DNA from: Asparagopsis taxiformis
Taxonomy: Eukaryota; Rhodophyta; Florideophyceae; Bonnemaisoniales; Bonnemaisoniaceae
Assembly (NCBI GenBank): GCA_030407315.1
Contig: JALQPE010001699.1
Span: 78,342-142,341, forward strand
Length of the DNA: 64,000 nt
Reading direction: 5' to 3'
This document shows, piece after piece, positions 52,098 to 63,203 of the stretch (position 1 is the stretch's first letter; every line of letters begins with the position of its first letter). The notes beneath the pieces were generated by a model, which was given only the letters and a program-made list of their open reading frames with translations, ran no database searches and was not told the origin of the DNA. Made by a program: the position numbers and the translations under genes.

Positions 52098-55049
52098 GTG
52101 ATGTCGCGCGATAATAACGCTCTGCCGAGTTGGCTTCGCGCCGGCGCTGCGCTTCGCGACGAACCGTCGACGCCCACGAACGCGTCTCCTCGCCCTACGC
52201 GCATCGCGTTTCCTTCTCTTTCAAGCCCGGAGAGTCCCTATTACATGTCCATGGCGCAAGCATCCTCCTCAACCGTACCCGTAACCGCGAGCGGCCGTGG
52301 CGTCGTCGCGTCGTCTGACGTTGTCGCTACGGTGGATGCGACCGCGACTCCAACTTCTGCGTCTGTTGCGCGTTCTGGGAGCGGCGTCCCGCTTCGTTCG
52401 GTTCCTGCGCCTGCGTCCGTTTCGCTTCCGTCGGCCGCGCAAGACGCTCCCGAGTCGATTCCGCGCGCGCGCTACGACGACCCGATCGCGTTCCGTTTCA
52501 TGCCACGCCCTATGCCGACGTGGGCGGAATTGGGCCGTCGCCACTTCTACCCGCAGCGTTTCCAGTGGACGCGCATCGCTGATGTGTCACGCTATGCCGT
52601 GTTACCCGGCCACAAGGATGCGCAAGCGGTGTGGGACGCGCGGCGCGAATCGGCGTTGTGTGATTTGGCGGTCCCCGCGAACTTACCGTGCGACGCGTAT
52701 TTTCTCGAAGACGAAGCCGACGAACGACTCGTACGCCACTTGGCCCGGTTGCGCGTGATGCGTCGCGACGAATTTGCGCGAGTCGATCCATGGGCCGCGG
52801 CGCCCAGTGCGGGCTTCTTACTTGACGGCGGCGTTCCGTGGAACGACGTCGAGCACGAAGGGGAGGCGAGCGTGCCATGGTTCCTTAACGCGGATATGCG
52901 CCCGGAAGCGCGGCGCGAGTTGCGTTTGCGGCGCACGTCGGGCTACTTCGTTACGTATCGCGATATCGAATTTCGCGATTTTCCTGATGGCCGCGTCGCC
53001 GCTTTCTTCCCGCGTTACGATGCGCGCGATTGGCCGGAAGCGCCCGACTCGTTGTCGGTGCCACTTCCCTGCGTGTTCCATTACGCGCCGTCGGTACTGC
53101 TCGGGCGCGACGTTCCGGTCGAGGCTCGTTCGTATTTCTGGGCTATCGCTCTGAGCGAGTGGGTGGTGATGGTTGCCGCCGCGTGGCTTCACGTCGCTTA
53201 CGTCGAGCGCCGCTTCTTGCGCTTAAACGAAAAACTGATCGCGGGAATCGAGCGCGTCGGCGTTTCGGCGATCGTGCGGGGCGGAACGTATACGGCGGCG
53301 CACCTCGAGAGTCTCCTGACGGAGCATCGCGCGTGCGCGTGGGACGAAACTCCGGTTTTCGATCTCGCGCCTGGCATGGACTTCAAGGAGGGCGGGCAAT
53401 GGTTGCCCTGGAGCGCGGAGCGCGGCGTCGTCGACTGGGCGCATGGTTCGCTTGGCGTTCACCGGCATACTGAAATTCCACATCTCCTTCTCAAGTCGCC
53501 GCGCAATCCGTCGCGCGAAGCGTTTGCGAATTTAGAAGCGCGCGATGTCGTTACCGTTGATGCCGTGTTATCCGCGCTATCAACTAACGAACTGCACGTT
53601 ATGCGCGCGACCGATTCGCGCGAGTATGCGCAGTACCTTGGCATGGCGGCGTTGTTGGCGAACGAACGTCGGCGCTTCCGAGACGGCCGGTATTCCCTTT
53701 TCTCCGAGCCGCCGCGCGCTCCTATCGACGTCGAGCGACTCGACGCGGCGCTGCGCGCGGAGTACGTGAAGGTTTACAACGAGTTGCAGACCTTGAAAGC
53801 GGCGTCTTCCGGCCACGGCGGGGCTGCGGCGTCCAGCAGTGCGGGCGACGGCGGGGCGGCGGTCAGCAGCGCGGCGAAGAGCGGCGCGGGTGACGGTGCT
53901 GCTGCGGGCAGCCGCACGGGCGCAGGCGATGCAACGGCTGATAACGTGGCGGAAGTGACGCGGCGGCCGCTGTCAACGAGGCGGGTGATGTTTTGGCCGA
54001 ATCAGACGCGAACGTGTTGCGGGGCCAGCTTGCGCCGCCGAAAAGGGCCGGGAAGAGGCGTTGGCGCGCGTGGCGTTGCTCGAAGGAGCTCGCGACGACG
54101 CTTTTTGCGCGAATGGCTTCCGCCGTGGAGGGCCGCAGCGAAGCGCTGGCGCGTCTGGCGTCGGTCGAGCAGAGCCGTGACGAGGCGCTGGCGCGGGTGA
54201 CGACGATTGCGCAAGCGCGCGACGACCGCTGCGGCGCGCCTTACCAAAGCGAACGCAACGCGCGACGAAGCGGTGAGTCTCGTGCACGAGGCTGAAAAAA
54301 CACTTAAGGACGCGGCTGGACGCGAGGCGACGTTAGAGCGCAAGGCCGGGGAAGATGCGACGCGGATCGAGCGGATGCACAAGGACATCGGCGACTTGCA
54401 AGAACGCGTGTCGAATTACGAACGGGCTGCCAGCGGCAATCGCGCGATGATCACGACCCTCCAAGAACGTTGCGAGGCTGCTACTTCGGCGCAGGAACGG
54501 GCGGAACGCGCGCTTAGCGATGTCGAAGCGAATCTCGCGGGCGAACGTCAACGGGGCGCGGAGCGTGTTGCTGCGGTGCGTCGGGTGTATACTGCGCGTG
54601 AACGAGAGACTGTTCGTAGGATCCAGGATACGATCGAACGCACGCATCGCCTCGGCACGACGCTGAATGATATCGTTGGCTTAGTGCAGCGGTCGCCCGA
54701 AACGTCCGCGGCGGGGGTGGTGTCTAACAGCGAGACGCAGTCGGTCAGCGGTCTTAACGAGGGAGCGGAAGGGGGAGGTGATGCATCGGTCGCGGTGGGA
54801 AGCGACGGGGCTGGTCGCGGAGGTGCGCGTCCAACGACTCGCACTCGCGCGGCGGCCGCAGCGGCTGCACGTCCCGGCGTTCCTCCCTTGCGCCTCGGCG
54901 TGCAAGACGGGCGTGTCGTGCGCGTGCTGAACTCCGAGCGACGACGCAATCACCAAGCAGACACGGCTTCAAGTCGTGCTCGCGCGCGCGGCGCAACGGG
55001 CAGTTCTTCGAGCCGACGCACGCGCCGCGAGGATAACGCACGTGAGTGA
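52098..55049 (+). CDS. Antisense coiled-coil gene of element C (two compensating frameshifts)
   Basis: A plus-strand gene starting 204 bp from the 3' LTR. The frame from MMSRDNNALPSWL runs to about 53990. It switches to a second frame for about 230 bp (LAESDANVLRGQL ... SVEQSRDEALARVTTIAQ), then returns to the first frame (LTKANATRDEAVSLVHEAEK) to the stop at 55049, about 980 residues in all. The core is related to the element B protein: AVPANLPCDAYFLEDEADE, TSGYFVTYRDIEFRDFP, LSEWVVMVAAAWLHV. The rear 250 residues are a long coiled coil (VHEAEKTLKDAAGREATLE, RIQDTIERTHRLG), ending in a Ser/Arg-rich basic tail. No signal peptide, transmembrane segment or enzyme motif is visible. Conservation in two separate element families suggests a useful role for the retrotransposon, which remains unknown. 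Confidence 0.65.
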
Positions 55050-56559
55050 GCTTCTTCGTCCACATCCGGCTAGCCGGTAGTCCATTCTATTCCCTTGATT
55101 AAACCTCTTGTGTTTTGTTAACTTCGCCTTGGCCATCCTTCTTTCGTACGCGCGGCGCGAATTGCGTTTGCGGCGCATGCGTAGGCGCGACGGTGTACCG
55201 CGCGCGACTGCGGCTGCGTCCAGCGGCTCCTCGGAGTGCCGTGCGGACGTCCGGTCGGGGAGCTACTAGCCACGGTTCGGTGCGAGTTTCGTCGCGCGAG
55301 TCGCCGCTTGAAGCGGTGTTTGCCCAGTGACCGCGTCGACGCTCGGGATTCGCGAGCGACGCGGTTGGGGTCGCGTAGGGCGAGGCGGGAGAGAGGGGGA
55401 TAGAGCTGCTGGCCGGTAGGCATATAGAACGGGCGCGTTCTCGTCGTGCTTATCGTCGCGTTTTCGTTCGCGTTTCGTCGCGCCTCGTCTTCGCTTCGTT
55501 CGCGCTTCGTCGCGTCTCGTTCGCGTCTCGGGGCTGGGTTTCTAATGTTCTGGTTTTTTAGCGAGCGTCTAGGTGTGTTCCCGCCCCCGGAGGTTTGGGG
55601 TTCGCCATGGCCTTCCTGGACGAAGAGGACGGGCGTGTGGGTGGCAATCCCCCTTTCCAGCGGAGGCTTTCGCTTGCTGGTATTCTGCTGCGTCGTTCCT
55701 GCCACCCGTATGGTTCGTCGCGTGCGCGCGTATGTGAACAGCCAATCGGGGGTGCCATCAGGAAGCATCTCGCCACGGCGTCGGGGCAGATCGGCGCCGT
55801 CCATTTTTGGCCTGCCCCGGCCTCGGCTCGTTTTTCGGCCTATAATCTTCCAGCCCCGTAAATGGCCATGCTGTATGGGCCATACCCTCCCCCGCAACGC
55901 CAATCCGGTGTGCGCGCCTCCCTTTTTCGCGCGTAATTGCGCTGTCGGGCGTGCCCCACTCCTGGGGATTCTGGCGTTGTCGCATGGGGGAATGGGAAGC
56001 GAACGGCACATGGACTCCGGCTACGGTTGCCGCTCGGGTTCGTGCAGGAGCAGAAGACGGACGGTGGAATGCGACGGTTGTGGCGGTGACGACGATTGCG
56101 TGGTAAGCTCCGGCGATGCGACGCTTGGCGGTTGCTCGGCGAAAGACGAACGCGATTGCGTGGCGTCGATCGGTGCGGTCGCGTTGCGTCGAACGGTTGC
56201 GCGGCATACGATGGAACAATTGCGTGGCAAAAGGTGGCGCAGCTGCGCGGCGTGCGACGACAGGTGGCGATGGGAGGCTTGGCCCGCGTGTTTATCTACG
56301 CGTCGGTTCCGCTGGGCGTAACTGGCGTGTTCGCCCCCGTTCCGCGCGTCAGTTGCGCGGTGCATGCGAAGGCGTTCGTCGACTCGCGATGCGCGCGCTC
56401 ACGCGGCTAGGTGGCGTTATACGTGGGGCGTCGCCGCGTGCCGGTCGCTTTCTACGATTGCGCGGTGACGTGGCGGTCAATCTCGGGTTTTGCGCGCAGT
56501 GTTTTCAGAGGCGGAGCGTCCGCGGTCGCGGCGGAAACGGGCAACGATGGGCGCGGTAA
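55050..56559. other. Element C spacer between antisense gene and pol
   Basis: Equivalent in position to the 2.4-kb spacer of element B. ORFs exist on both strands (55118-56011 minus, 55446-56321 plus), but both are Arg/Ser/Ala-rich with CpG-rich composition and no motif. I treat them as chance frames. Confidence 0.45.
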
Positions 56560-59500
56560 CGAACTTTCGGCTCCCAAGTGTCGTCGCGCGGAGAGAAGCC
56601 CTTCAGCGTACACGGAATACGGGCGCTCCGGTGTCGTCGACACCTTCAGCCGTCAATTGTTCAAATCATGAACTCCCTCCGCGTCCATCCTGCTTCAGGA
56701 TTGACCTTGCGTGCGTCATCGAGTACGCGTTCGTCACGTCGCGCTGCGTCGCTTGTGTCCTCCGCGTCCGTCCCCCCTTCTTCGCCGCTTGGCGTAACCG
56801 GCGCGCGCGTCGCGTTGCGCGGTGCTAGGCGAATCCGGTCGGAGCTGACGAGTTCGGGCACGCCGTCGATTATGATTTCGTAAGTGTGCCCGCGGCAGCT
56901 TGTGACCGGGAAGGGTCCCGACAGGGGATAGTCCAACTTCGAAGGGCGCGCTCCGTCGTCGCGCTGCGTTCGTGTCGTCGCTCCCGCGCGAGTGTCCAGA
57001 TATACTTGGTCGCCAACCTTGATGCTTTTGTTCACCGCGCGTGCGCCGCGGTCGAAGTCGCGTTTGTATCTCGCTTGCGCTTTCTTCAACGCGTTTTCGC
57101 GCGCCGCACGTACGCGTCGGATAGCTTCGCGAGAAACTCCCATGCGGAGGAACGGCGTGCTGCGAATCGTGTGTCGACCTGCTCCGTCCCCAGCGATACG
57201 GGGTAGCGCGTGAGCGTGAGTTCGAACGGCGACGTATTCGTCGAGCGGTGTATCGCGCGGTTGTATGCGTACGCCAGCGCGTCTAGGTGCTCGTCCCAAT
57301 TCTTTCGCTCTTCGTCGACGTAGTGGCGCAGCGTCGCGACGATGGTACGGTTCATACGCTCGACCTGCCTGTTCGACTGCGGTGATAGGTAGTCGTGAAT
57401 ATGTTACGCGTTCCCATTAGCGCGCACGTGTCCTGAAACAGCTTCGAGCGGAACTGCAGTCCGTTATCTGAAAGTAGCGTGCGCGGCGGTCCGTAAACGA
57501 AGACCCAATCTCGGCAAAAACGCTTTTGCGTCGGCGAGCGCGGATACGCGTCCGCGCGCGATGAGTCGACAGAGCTTGCTGTAGCGATCGGCGATTACGA
57601 GTACGAAGCGGCGTTGGCGCGGGGTCTCGGGCAGCGGTCCCAGAATATCGATAGCGACGTCTTCGAGCGGGGCGCGTAGCGGGGAATAGCTTCAGGGCGT
57701 TCGTATGGCGATATTGCGTAACGCGGTTGCGCGCGCACGCATCGCATTGTCTCACCGTGGTGTAGACGTCTACGCTCATCATCGGCCAGTAATACGCGCG
57801 TCGAATTGCGTCGTACATGCGTCGCGCGCCCGGGTGCCCTGCAGTTACCGCGTAATGGTTCGCTCGCAAATACGTCCTTTTATCGCTTCGGGCACAACTA
57901 TCTGCGTCGCGTCGTCGAGCGGAGCGGTCCTCATTAGTATCCCGTCGGGGCAGATGGAAGCGCGAACGCGGCGCGGTTTCGACGTCGCGTCTCGCGTTCT
58001 GGCAGAATTCGTCCGTCGCCTGTTCGCGAATCCACTCGTCAGTGGACACGTGCGGCTCGATACACGACCGAGTTGCCAATAGGCAGGGAAAGCTCGGGTA
58101 GTATTCTGCGTATCGCATAGTAGCGCAGCGTCGGTTCGGTCGCATGCGTTCGCGTGCGGTTCGACGATGTTCGCGGCGCCGAAACAGGGTATCTCGTCCG
58201 GTATTTCCGTCTCGTCGCAGCTTCGCGTGGCCATTCGCGAGAGCGCATCGGCGATAACGTGGGCGTTTTCCTTTTTTATTTCGACGCCGAATTCGAACTC
58301 GGCGAGTCGGAATCTCCAGCGCGCGGGAGTCGTCCTTTCCGCGACGTCATGTTCAGGATCCAACGCAAACGAATTATGGTCGGTGCGAACCGTGAACTTC
58401 CGTCCTTCCAAATACGCGCGTAATAGCAAACTGCCCATACGACCGCGAGGCATTCGCGTTCCGTTGTCGAATAGTTGCGCTCCGCGTCGTTAAGCGTGCG
58501 CGACCAGTATCCGACTGGATGTAGTACGTCGTCGTCCGCGTCTAGCTGAAGTAACCGCGCATCCGACTTGCCCTTGCGACGCGTCTGTATCGAGCACATA
58601 CGGGTGTCCTTCGCGCGGTAGACGGAGGATTGGCGGAGACAACATCGCTTGTCGCAATGATTCGAACGCGCGCGTTTGCTCCGGCGTCGGCGGCGGGTAA
58701 GTTTGTCTCCTTGGTCCTTCTTTAGCAACTGCGTAAGCGGCGCCGCCGACGAACGCGAATTTTTCGACGAATCGGCGGTATACGTTGCAAGTTCCTAGGA
58801 AACTTCGCAGCTGCGTCTTCGTCGTCGTACGTCGCATCGCGCAGCGCGTCGCACTTCGTTGTCGGTACGGAGAGCTTCCCAGGCGAAATAGTATGTCCCA
58901 GGTAGTCCACCGAGCGCTTGAAGAACTCGGTCTTCGCGAATTTCAGCGAAACCCTGCGCGTCCGAGGATTCCCAGTATCGTCGACGTGGTGCACGTGCGC
59001 GTTTAACGTCGGAGGAAGATGATTACGTCATCCAAGTAGACAAGGCAATGTTGCCACTTCACGTTTCGCGAGCAAAATGTCGAGCGCGCGCTGAACGTCG
59101 CGGGCGCGTTTCGAAAGTCCGAAAGGCATGCGGCGAAAGCGGTACGTACCGACGTGCGACGTAAACGTAGTCTTATCGCGGTCGGCGTGCGCTACTGGGA
59201 TTTGCAGTATCCCGAGTTGCAGTCCAGCGTCGTGAAAACTGTCGCGTTACCGAGCGAATCGACGCAATCGTCCATGCGCGGAATCGGGTACGCGTCCTTC
59301 ACGGTGGCGGCGTTCAAGCGGCGGTAGTCGATGCAGAAGCGGGAGGTCCCGTCCTTCTTAGGCACGACCACGACCGGGCTCGCCCATTCCGACGTAGCGG
59401 GTTCGATTACTCCAGCGCGGAGCATCTTCTCCACTTGCGTACGGATAATTTCGCGCGACGCGTGTCCGGCGCGATACGGCGGTTGGTTCACGGGGGTCGC

Positions 59501-60600
59501 CCCCGGAACCAGCTCGATGCGGTGCTCCGTCGCGTGAATGGCTCCCAGCGTGCCGCTCCACATGCGCTCATGCTTTCGTAGCATCTCGATAATTTCCGCG
59601 TGCAGGTCGTCGTCTACTCGCTCGTCGCGTAGCGTCGCGCGTAAGAGTTCTTCCCAAGGCGGCGTCGCGCTCGCAATTTCGTCGGTCTCGCGCGGGTCCG
59701 GCGGTGTCGTAACGTTGCGTCGCGTCGCGTCGTCGGGCGGTCGGTCTTGCGGGTCCGGCGCTTCCTGAGCGACTTGTAGACACCCCACGGGGTTGGGCAC
59801 GGCGGTGCCTACCTTCATGCCTTTGGGCAATACTTGTAGACGAGTGCCAGCGTTGTGTACCTGTACTCGGAAGGGTACATTCCTTCGAACCATCGTCTCC
59901 CCGTTGGTTAAACGGAGTAGTTTCTGCGCGTAGAGGTTAGTCGCGGGAACTATGATGCAGCGCCCTTCAGCGCTCGTGGTAACGTCGATCGCTCGCGTCG
60001 CGTTCGGCGGAATCGATGTGCGGCGCGCAGCGCGAATAGGCGCGAAGCTTGTGGGTCGGGTCGTCTTCGCGGTCGGCGCGCGGCGCGGTTTCGTCGGCGT
60101 ACGCGGAAGCATCGGGACGTGGTCGCCATAGCGGGTTCGCAACGCGCGCTGCGGTCCAGTGTAGATAATTTCGACTACGCGGTCGATGAAGTCCGCTCCC
60201 AAGATACATGGGACGGATAAGCGTGGCATCACCAAAAGGTTTGGAGATGCGCTCGGGCACCTAGAAAACGCTAAGTCGCAGCGACGCGTTTGGCGCGAGG
60301 CGTCGTCCGTTCGCGTCGATAATCGCGCAGCGCAGCGTCGGCGGCGTAGCGTGGCGTCTTCCAGTCGGCGCCTAGTACGTTTTCGCGAATGAGGCTCGGG
60401 CCTGCGCCAGTATCAAGCACGGCGGTCACCGCGGTGGCCGTGCGTTGATTATACCCGACGCGGGTCTCGAGTTTGTAGTTCGCGGTAGGGGTCTGAAACA
60501 GGACCACTGTTTCGGGTGGTAACGGAGGCGGTTTTTCGCGCGGTGGTTGCGTCGTCGCGCGTCGCGTATCCGTTGAGTGAGGAGGAGCCGGCCCACCCGC
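56560..60600 (-). pseudogene. pol: Element C pol, many one-base frameshifts
   Basis: All expected parts are found but spread over several frames: protease VLDTGAGPSLI, a long intact frame 60235-59192 into RT (FCIDYRRLN), YLDD region near 59030, RNase H (58700-58250), HHCC integrase zone (57870-57750), integrase tail (AYNRAIHRSTNTSPFELTL; VNKSIKVGDQVYLDT) and a chromodomain near 56570-56690, broken by a one-base loss at its conserved Trp. Almost every break is a one-base insertion or deletion relative to element A. The pol frame overlaps gag by over 70 bp in the -1 frame. Confidence 0.88.
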
Positions 60601-62634
60601 TACGGCTCCTCGTAGGCGTTTCCCGGTCTTCTGCAAAACGAACCGAGTGGGGCGTGAGCTGCTCGCTGTCATGCGCGTCGTATTCGCGCGTCCGATCGTT
60701 TTCGCGCTCGCGCTCGCGTGCGCCCTCGTTTTCGCGCGTTCGCTCGTTGCCGTCGACGCGCTGTCGCTCGCTCTCGTTCGCGTCGGCGTGCGCGGAGACT
60801 TCGAAGACCTGAACGTTGCGCTGCAGGTTCAGTTCTTCGGGCGTTAGGCGCGCGTGGCTATGCATTTCGCGAATCGCGGCCTGCTGCTCGGACGAGAGCA
60901 GTGGGCAATTCACCATCGGGTGCCCGAACTTCCTGCATATCAGGCATCGGAACGCTGCCGTGCGAGACGTGTCGGCCGGTGCCGTCTGCCTCACGATAGG
61001 CGGTGGGTAAGTCGCGCGCGGTATGTGCGCCGTGTACGGTCCCGCGCGTTCGCGTTCCCGGTCGTCGGTATGCGCAGTGCGTCGTGAGCGGTCGGCGGGC
61101 GAGGCGTCGCGCGAGCGTGGCGTGCGGTAATTCGACGAAGGAGTGCCAAGCGAGGTCGGACTTCGCATGGGGCTCGGAGTCGAGAACTTCCGTTCGCGCG
61201 GAGCGTGCGGTGTCGCGGCGGAGGTTGAGACGTTTGGCGATGAGAAGCCTGATGGTGGGGGTGTGCCCCACGGTCAGAGCTTGCATCATCGGTGTCTCGT
61301 CCTCGTCTACGTAGAGCGCAGGCGTTCGTCGCAGTAGCGGTCGCGCGCTCGTCGTCGGCGTCATCGCTCGGTGCGTGTCCCCGTGGCTCTGCGCCATAGA
61401 GACTAGCTCTCGAAAGGTGTATCGCCGCGGGTCACGAGACAGCGCGTCCCGCACGAGGTGTTGCGCGTAGGGGCGTAGACCATCGACGAAAATAGAAACA
61501 AGCGTTCGCTCGCTAAACGCGTCGCCGCAGCGCAGCGCTCGTCGTCGTAATCGCGTAGCGAATTGCGTTTCGGTTTCCTTCGGGTCTTGCGTTTGTTGCG
61601 CCACGTCGCGGTACGCTTGCGCAACGTCGCCTTCGCGCGCGTAGGTTAGTAAGAGCCACTGAACGGCTTCCGCGTAGCACGTAATCGAATCGACGCCCGC
61701 GCGCGCTCCTCGGAACGTTCGTCCCACGTACGTTTGGAACGTGTCGCGCGCTTCGTCGGCCAGGAAATACTTGAGAATCGGCAAGCGCTGCGCCTTCGGA
61801 TACGCCGGTGTCGTCGCATGCGCTCTTGAAGTACTTCAGAAACGATAGTACCGCGATTCCGTCAGTGCCCGTGAAATTCTCTCCTTGCATCGAATGGCGC
61901 ACCATCTTCGCGGTGTTGGCCAGTTCGCTCGCGATTTCCCGATTAAACGCGCGGTCCGTATTTCGCAAGCGATACGTGCGGTACGAAAGCGCGCGCGTGA
62001 ACAGCTCGTTCAACGGCTGGATCTCTACCAGCCCGGGGTGCGCGGGTCCGTCGTCGCTATTCGAGCGCGGGTGATCATCGAATGACAGGTCCTGGCGCGC
62101 CAGTTCCAGCCATCCTTCGGGATCCGCGTTACGCGCGTAGTTCGTCGGAGTCGCGCGCGCTGCGGTTCGCGTTCGGTTTTCGCGCGTAACGACGCTCGCG
62201 CGGTCGGTATTGTGCTCCTCGCGGGAGTCCATCGTAGTGACGATTAGGTTGTGGACTTGCGCCCTCATCTGAGCCGTCAATCCACGTGATTGGCCCTTGA
62301 TGGCGCGGTCCAGCCGCTCGGACTTCTGCCTGGAGCATGCATTGGAACGTAGGGTCGTCCACTACTTGTCGAACCAAGCTCGGAAGCGTTGCGGACGGCG
62401 TAGCGTGCACGTCGGAAACGCGGAACTCGGCCTCGCGCTTCGTTGCGGCGCCATCGTCGGACGTTTGCGCGTCGTCGTCAATGCTCGCGAGCGCTTGCGT
62501 CGGTAGCGGCGGCCACGGGGAAGCGGTAGGTCAGGGATGTGTGAAGCGACCAGTGCGTCGACTGCGTGCGTTTGCGACGCGACTGGCGGCGGTTCGGTCG
62601 GCGCGTTCGATCGCTCGCGCGTAGGGGGATCCAT
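60600..62634 (-). pseudogene. gag: Element C gag, frameshifted
   Basis: Starts MDPPTRERSNAPTEPPP and aligns with element A gag over its whole length, including the capsid core (AQAYRDVAQQTQDPKETE) and zinc knuckle (CLICRKFGHPMVNC). Shifts occur near 62529 (one G lost relative to A), 62320, 61785 and 61240. The C-terminal part has an extra Glu/Arg-rich expansion (NERTRENEGARERERENDRT) absent from A. The stop aligned with that of A gag is at 60600-60602. Confidence 0.88.
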
Positions 62635-63183
62635 CGGCGCGGTCGCGTTCGATCGTCGCCTAGGAAAAGGGAAAAAGGGATGATGGGAAGAGAAAGGGGA
62701 ATTCGGCGCGCGTCAAAATCTCGCGTCGGCGCGTCGAAAATTGGCAAGTAAAAGGGAAGCGCTTCCCGAAAATTGTCTGCGTATCGGGCGCGCGTAGTAG
62801 GGGTGAGGGGGACGAGTTCGCTCGCAGGAGGGCTTCTTCCTCGCTCGGAACGCGCAAAGACGGGTCTCGATCGTCCGCGAACCCAATATTTTCGGCACCG
62901 CCCGAACCCGCGTTAGGGTTGCGAACTAGCGCGCGCACGCGCTGCGTCTTCGATCGCGTCGTTCCGCGCGGCGAATCGTCGTAGTAGAGGTAGGGTAGTT
63001 ATACAAACCAGAGAGGCTATAGCACCGCTTCCGGATAGCGATACGCGCGCACGCGTCAATCGCCCTCGCTGTCGCGCACGACGAACGGATAAAGAAGAAT
63101 TAGAGTAAGCGATAGGTTTGGCGTCCCGTGTTCCCCAAGCGGAGTTTCTGTTCTTCGCTGAGTTCGCACGTCGGTTCGCGCAA

Positions 63184-63201
63184 TTCTAGGTCGAGAGACC
63201 A
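63184..63201 (-). other. Element C primer-binding site
   Basis: Minus-strand TGGTCTCTCGACCTAG, identical to element A and two bases from the LTR edge. Confidence 0.6.
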
Positions 63202-63203
63202 GT

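Noticed and set aside
55118..56321. 297-residue minus and 291-residue plus ORFs in the element C spacer
   Set aside because: Both are rich in Arg, Ser and Ala in CpG-dense DNA with no motif. The related position in element B has no ORF like them.
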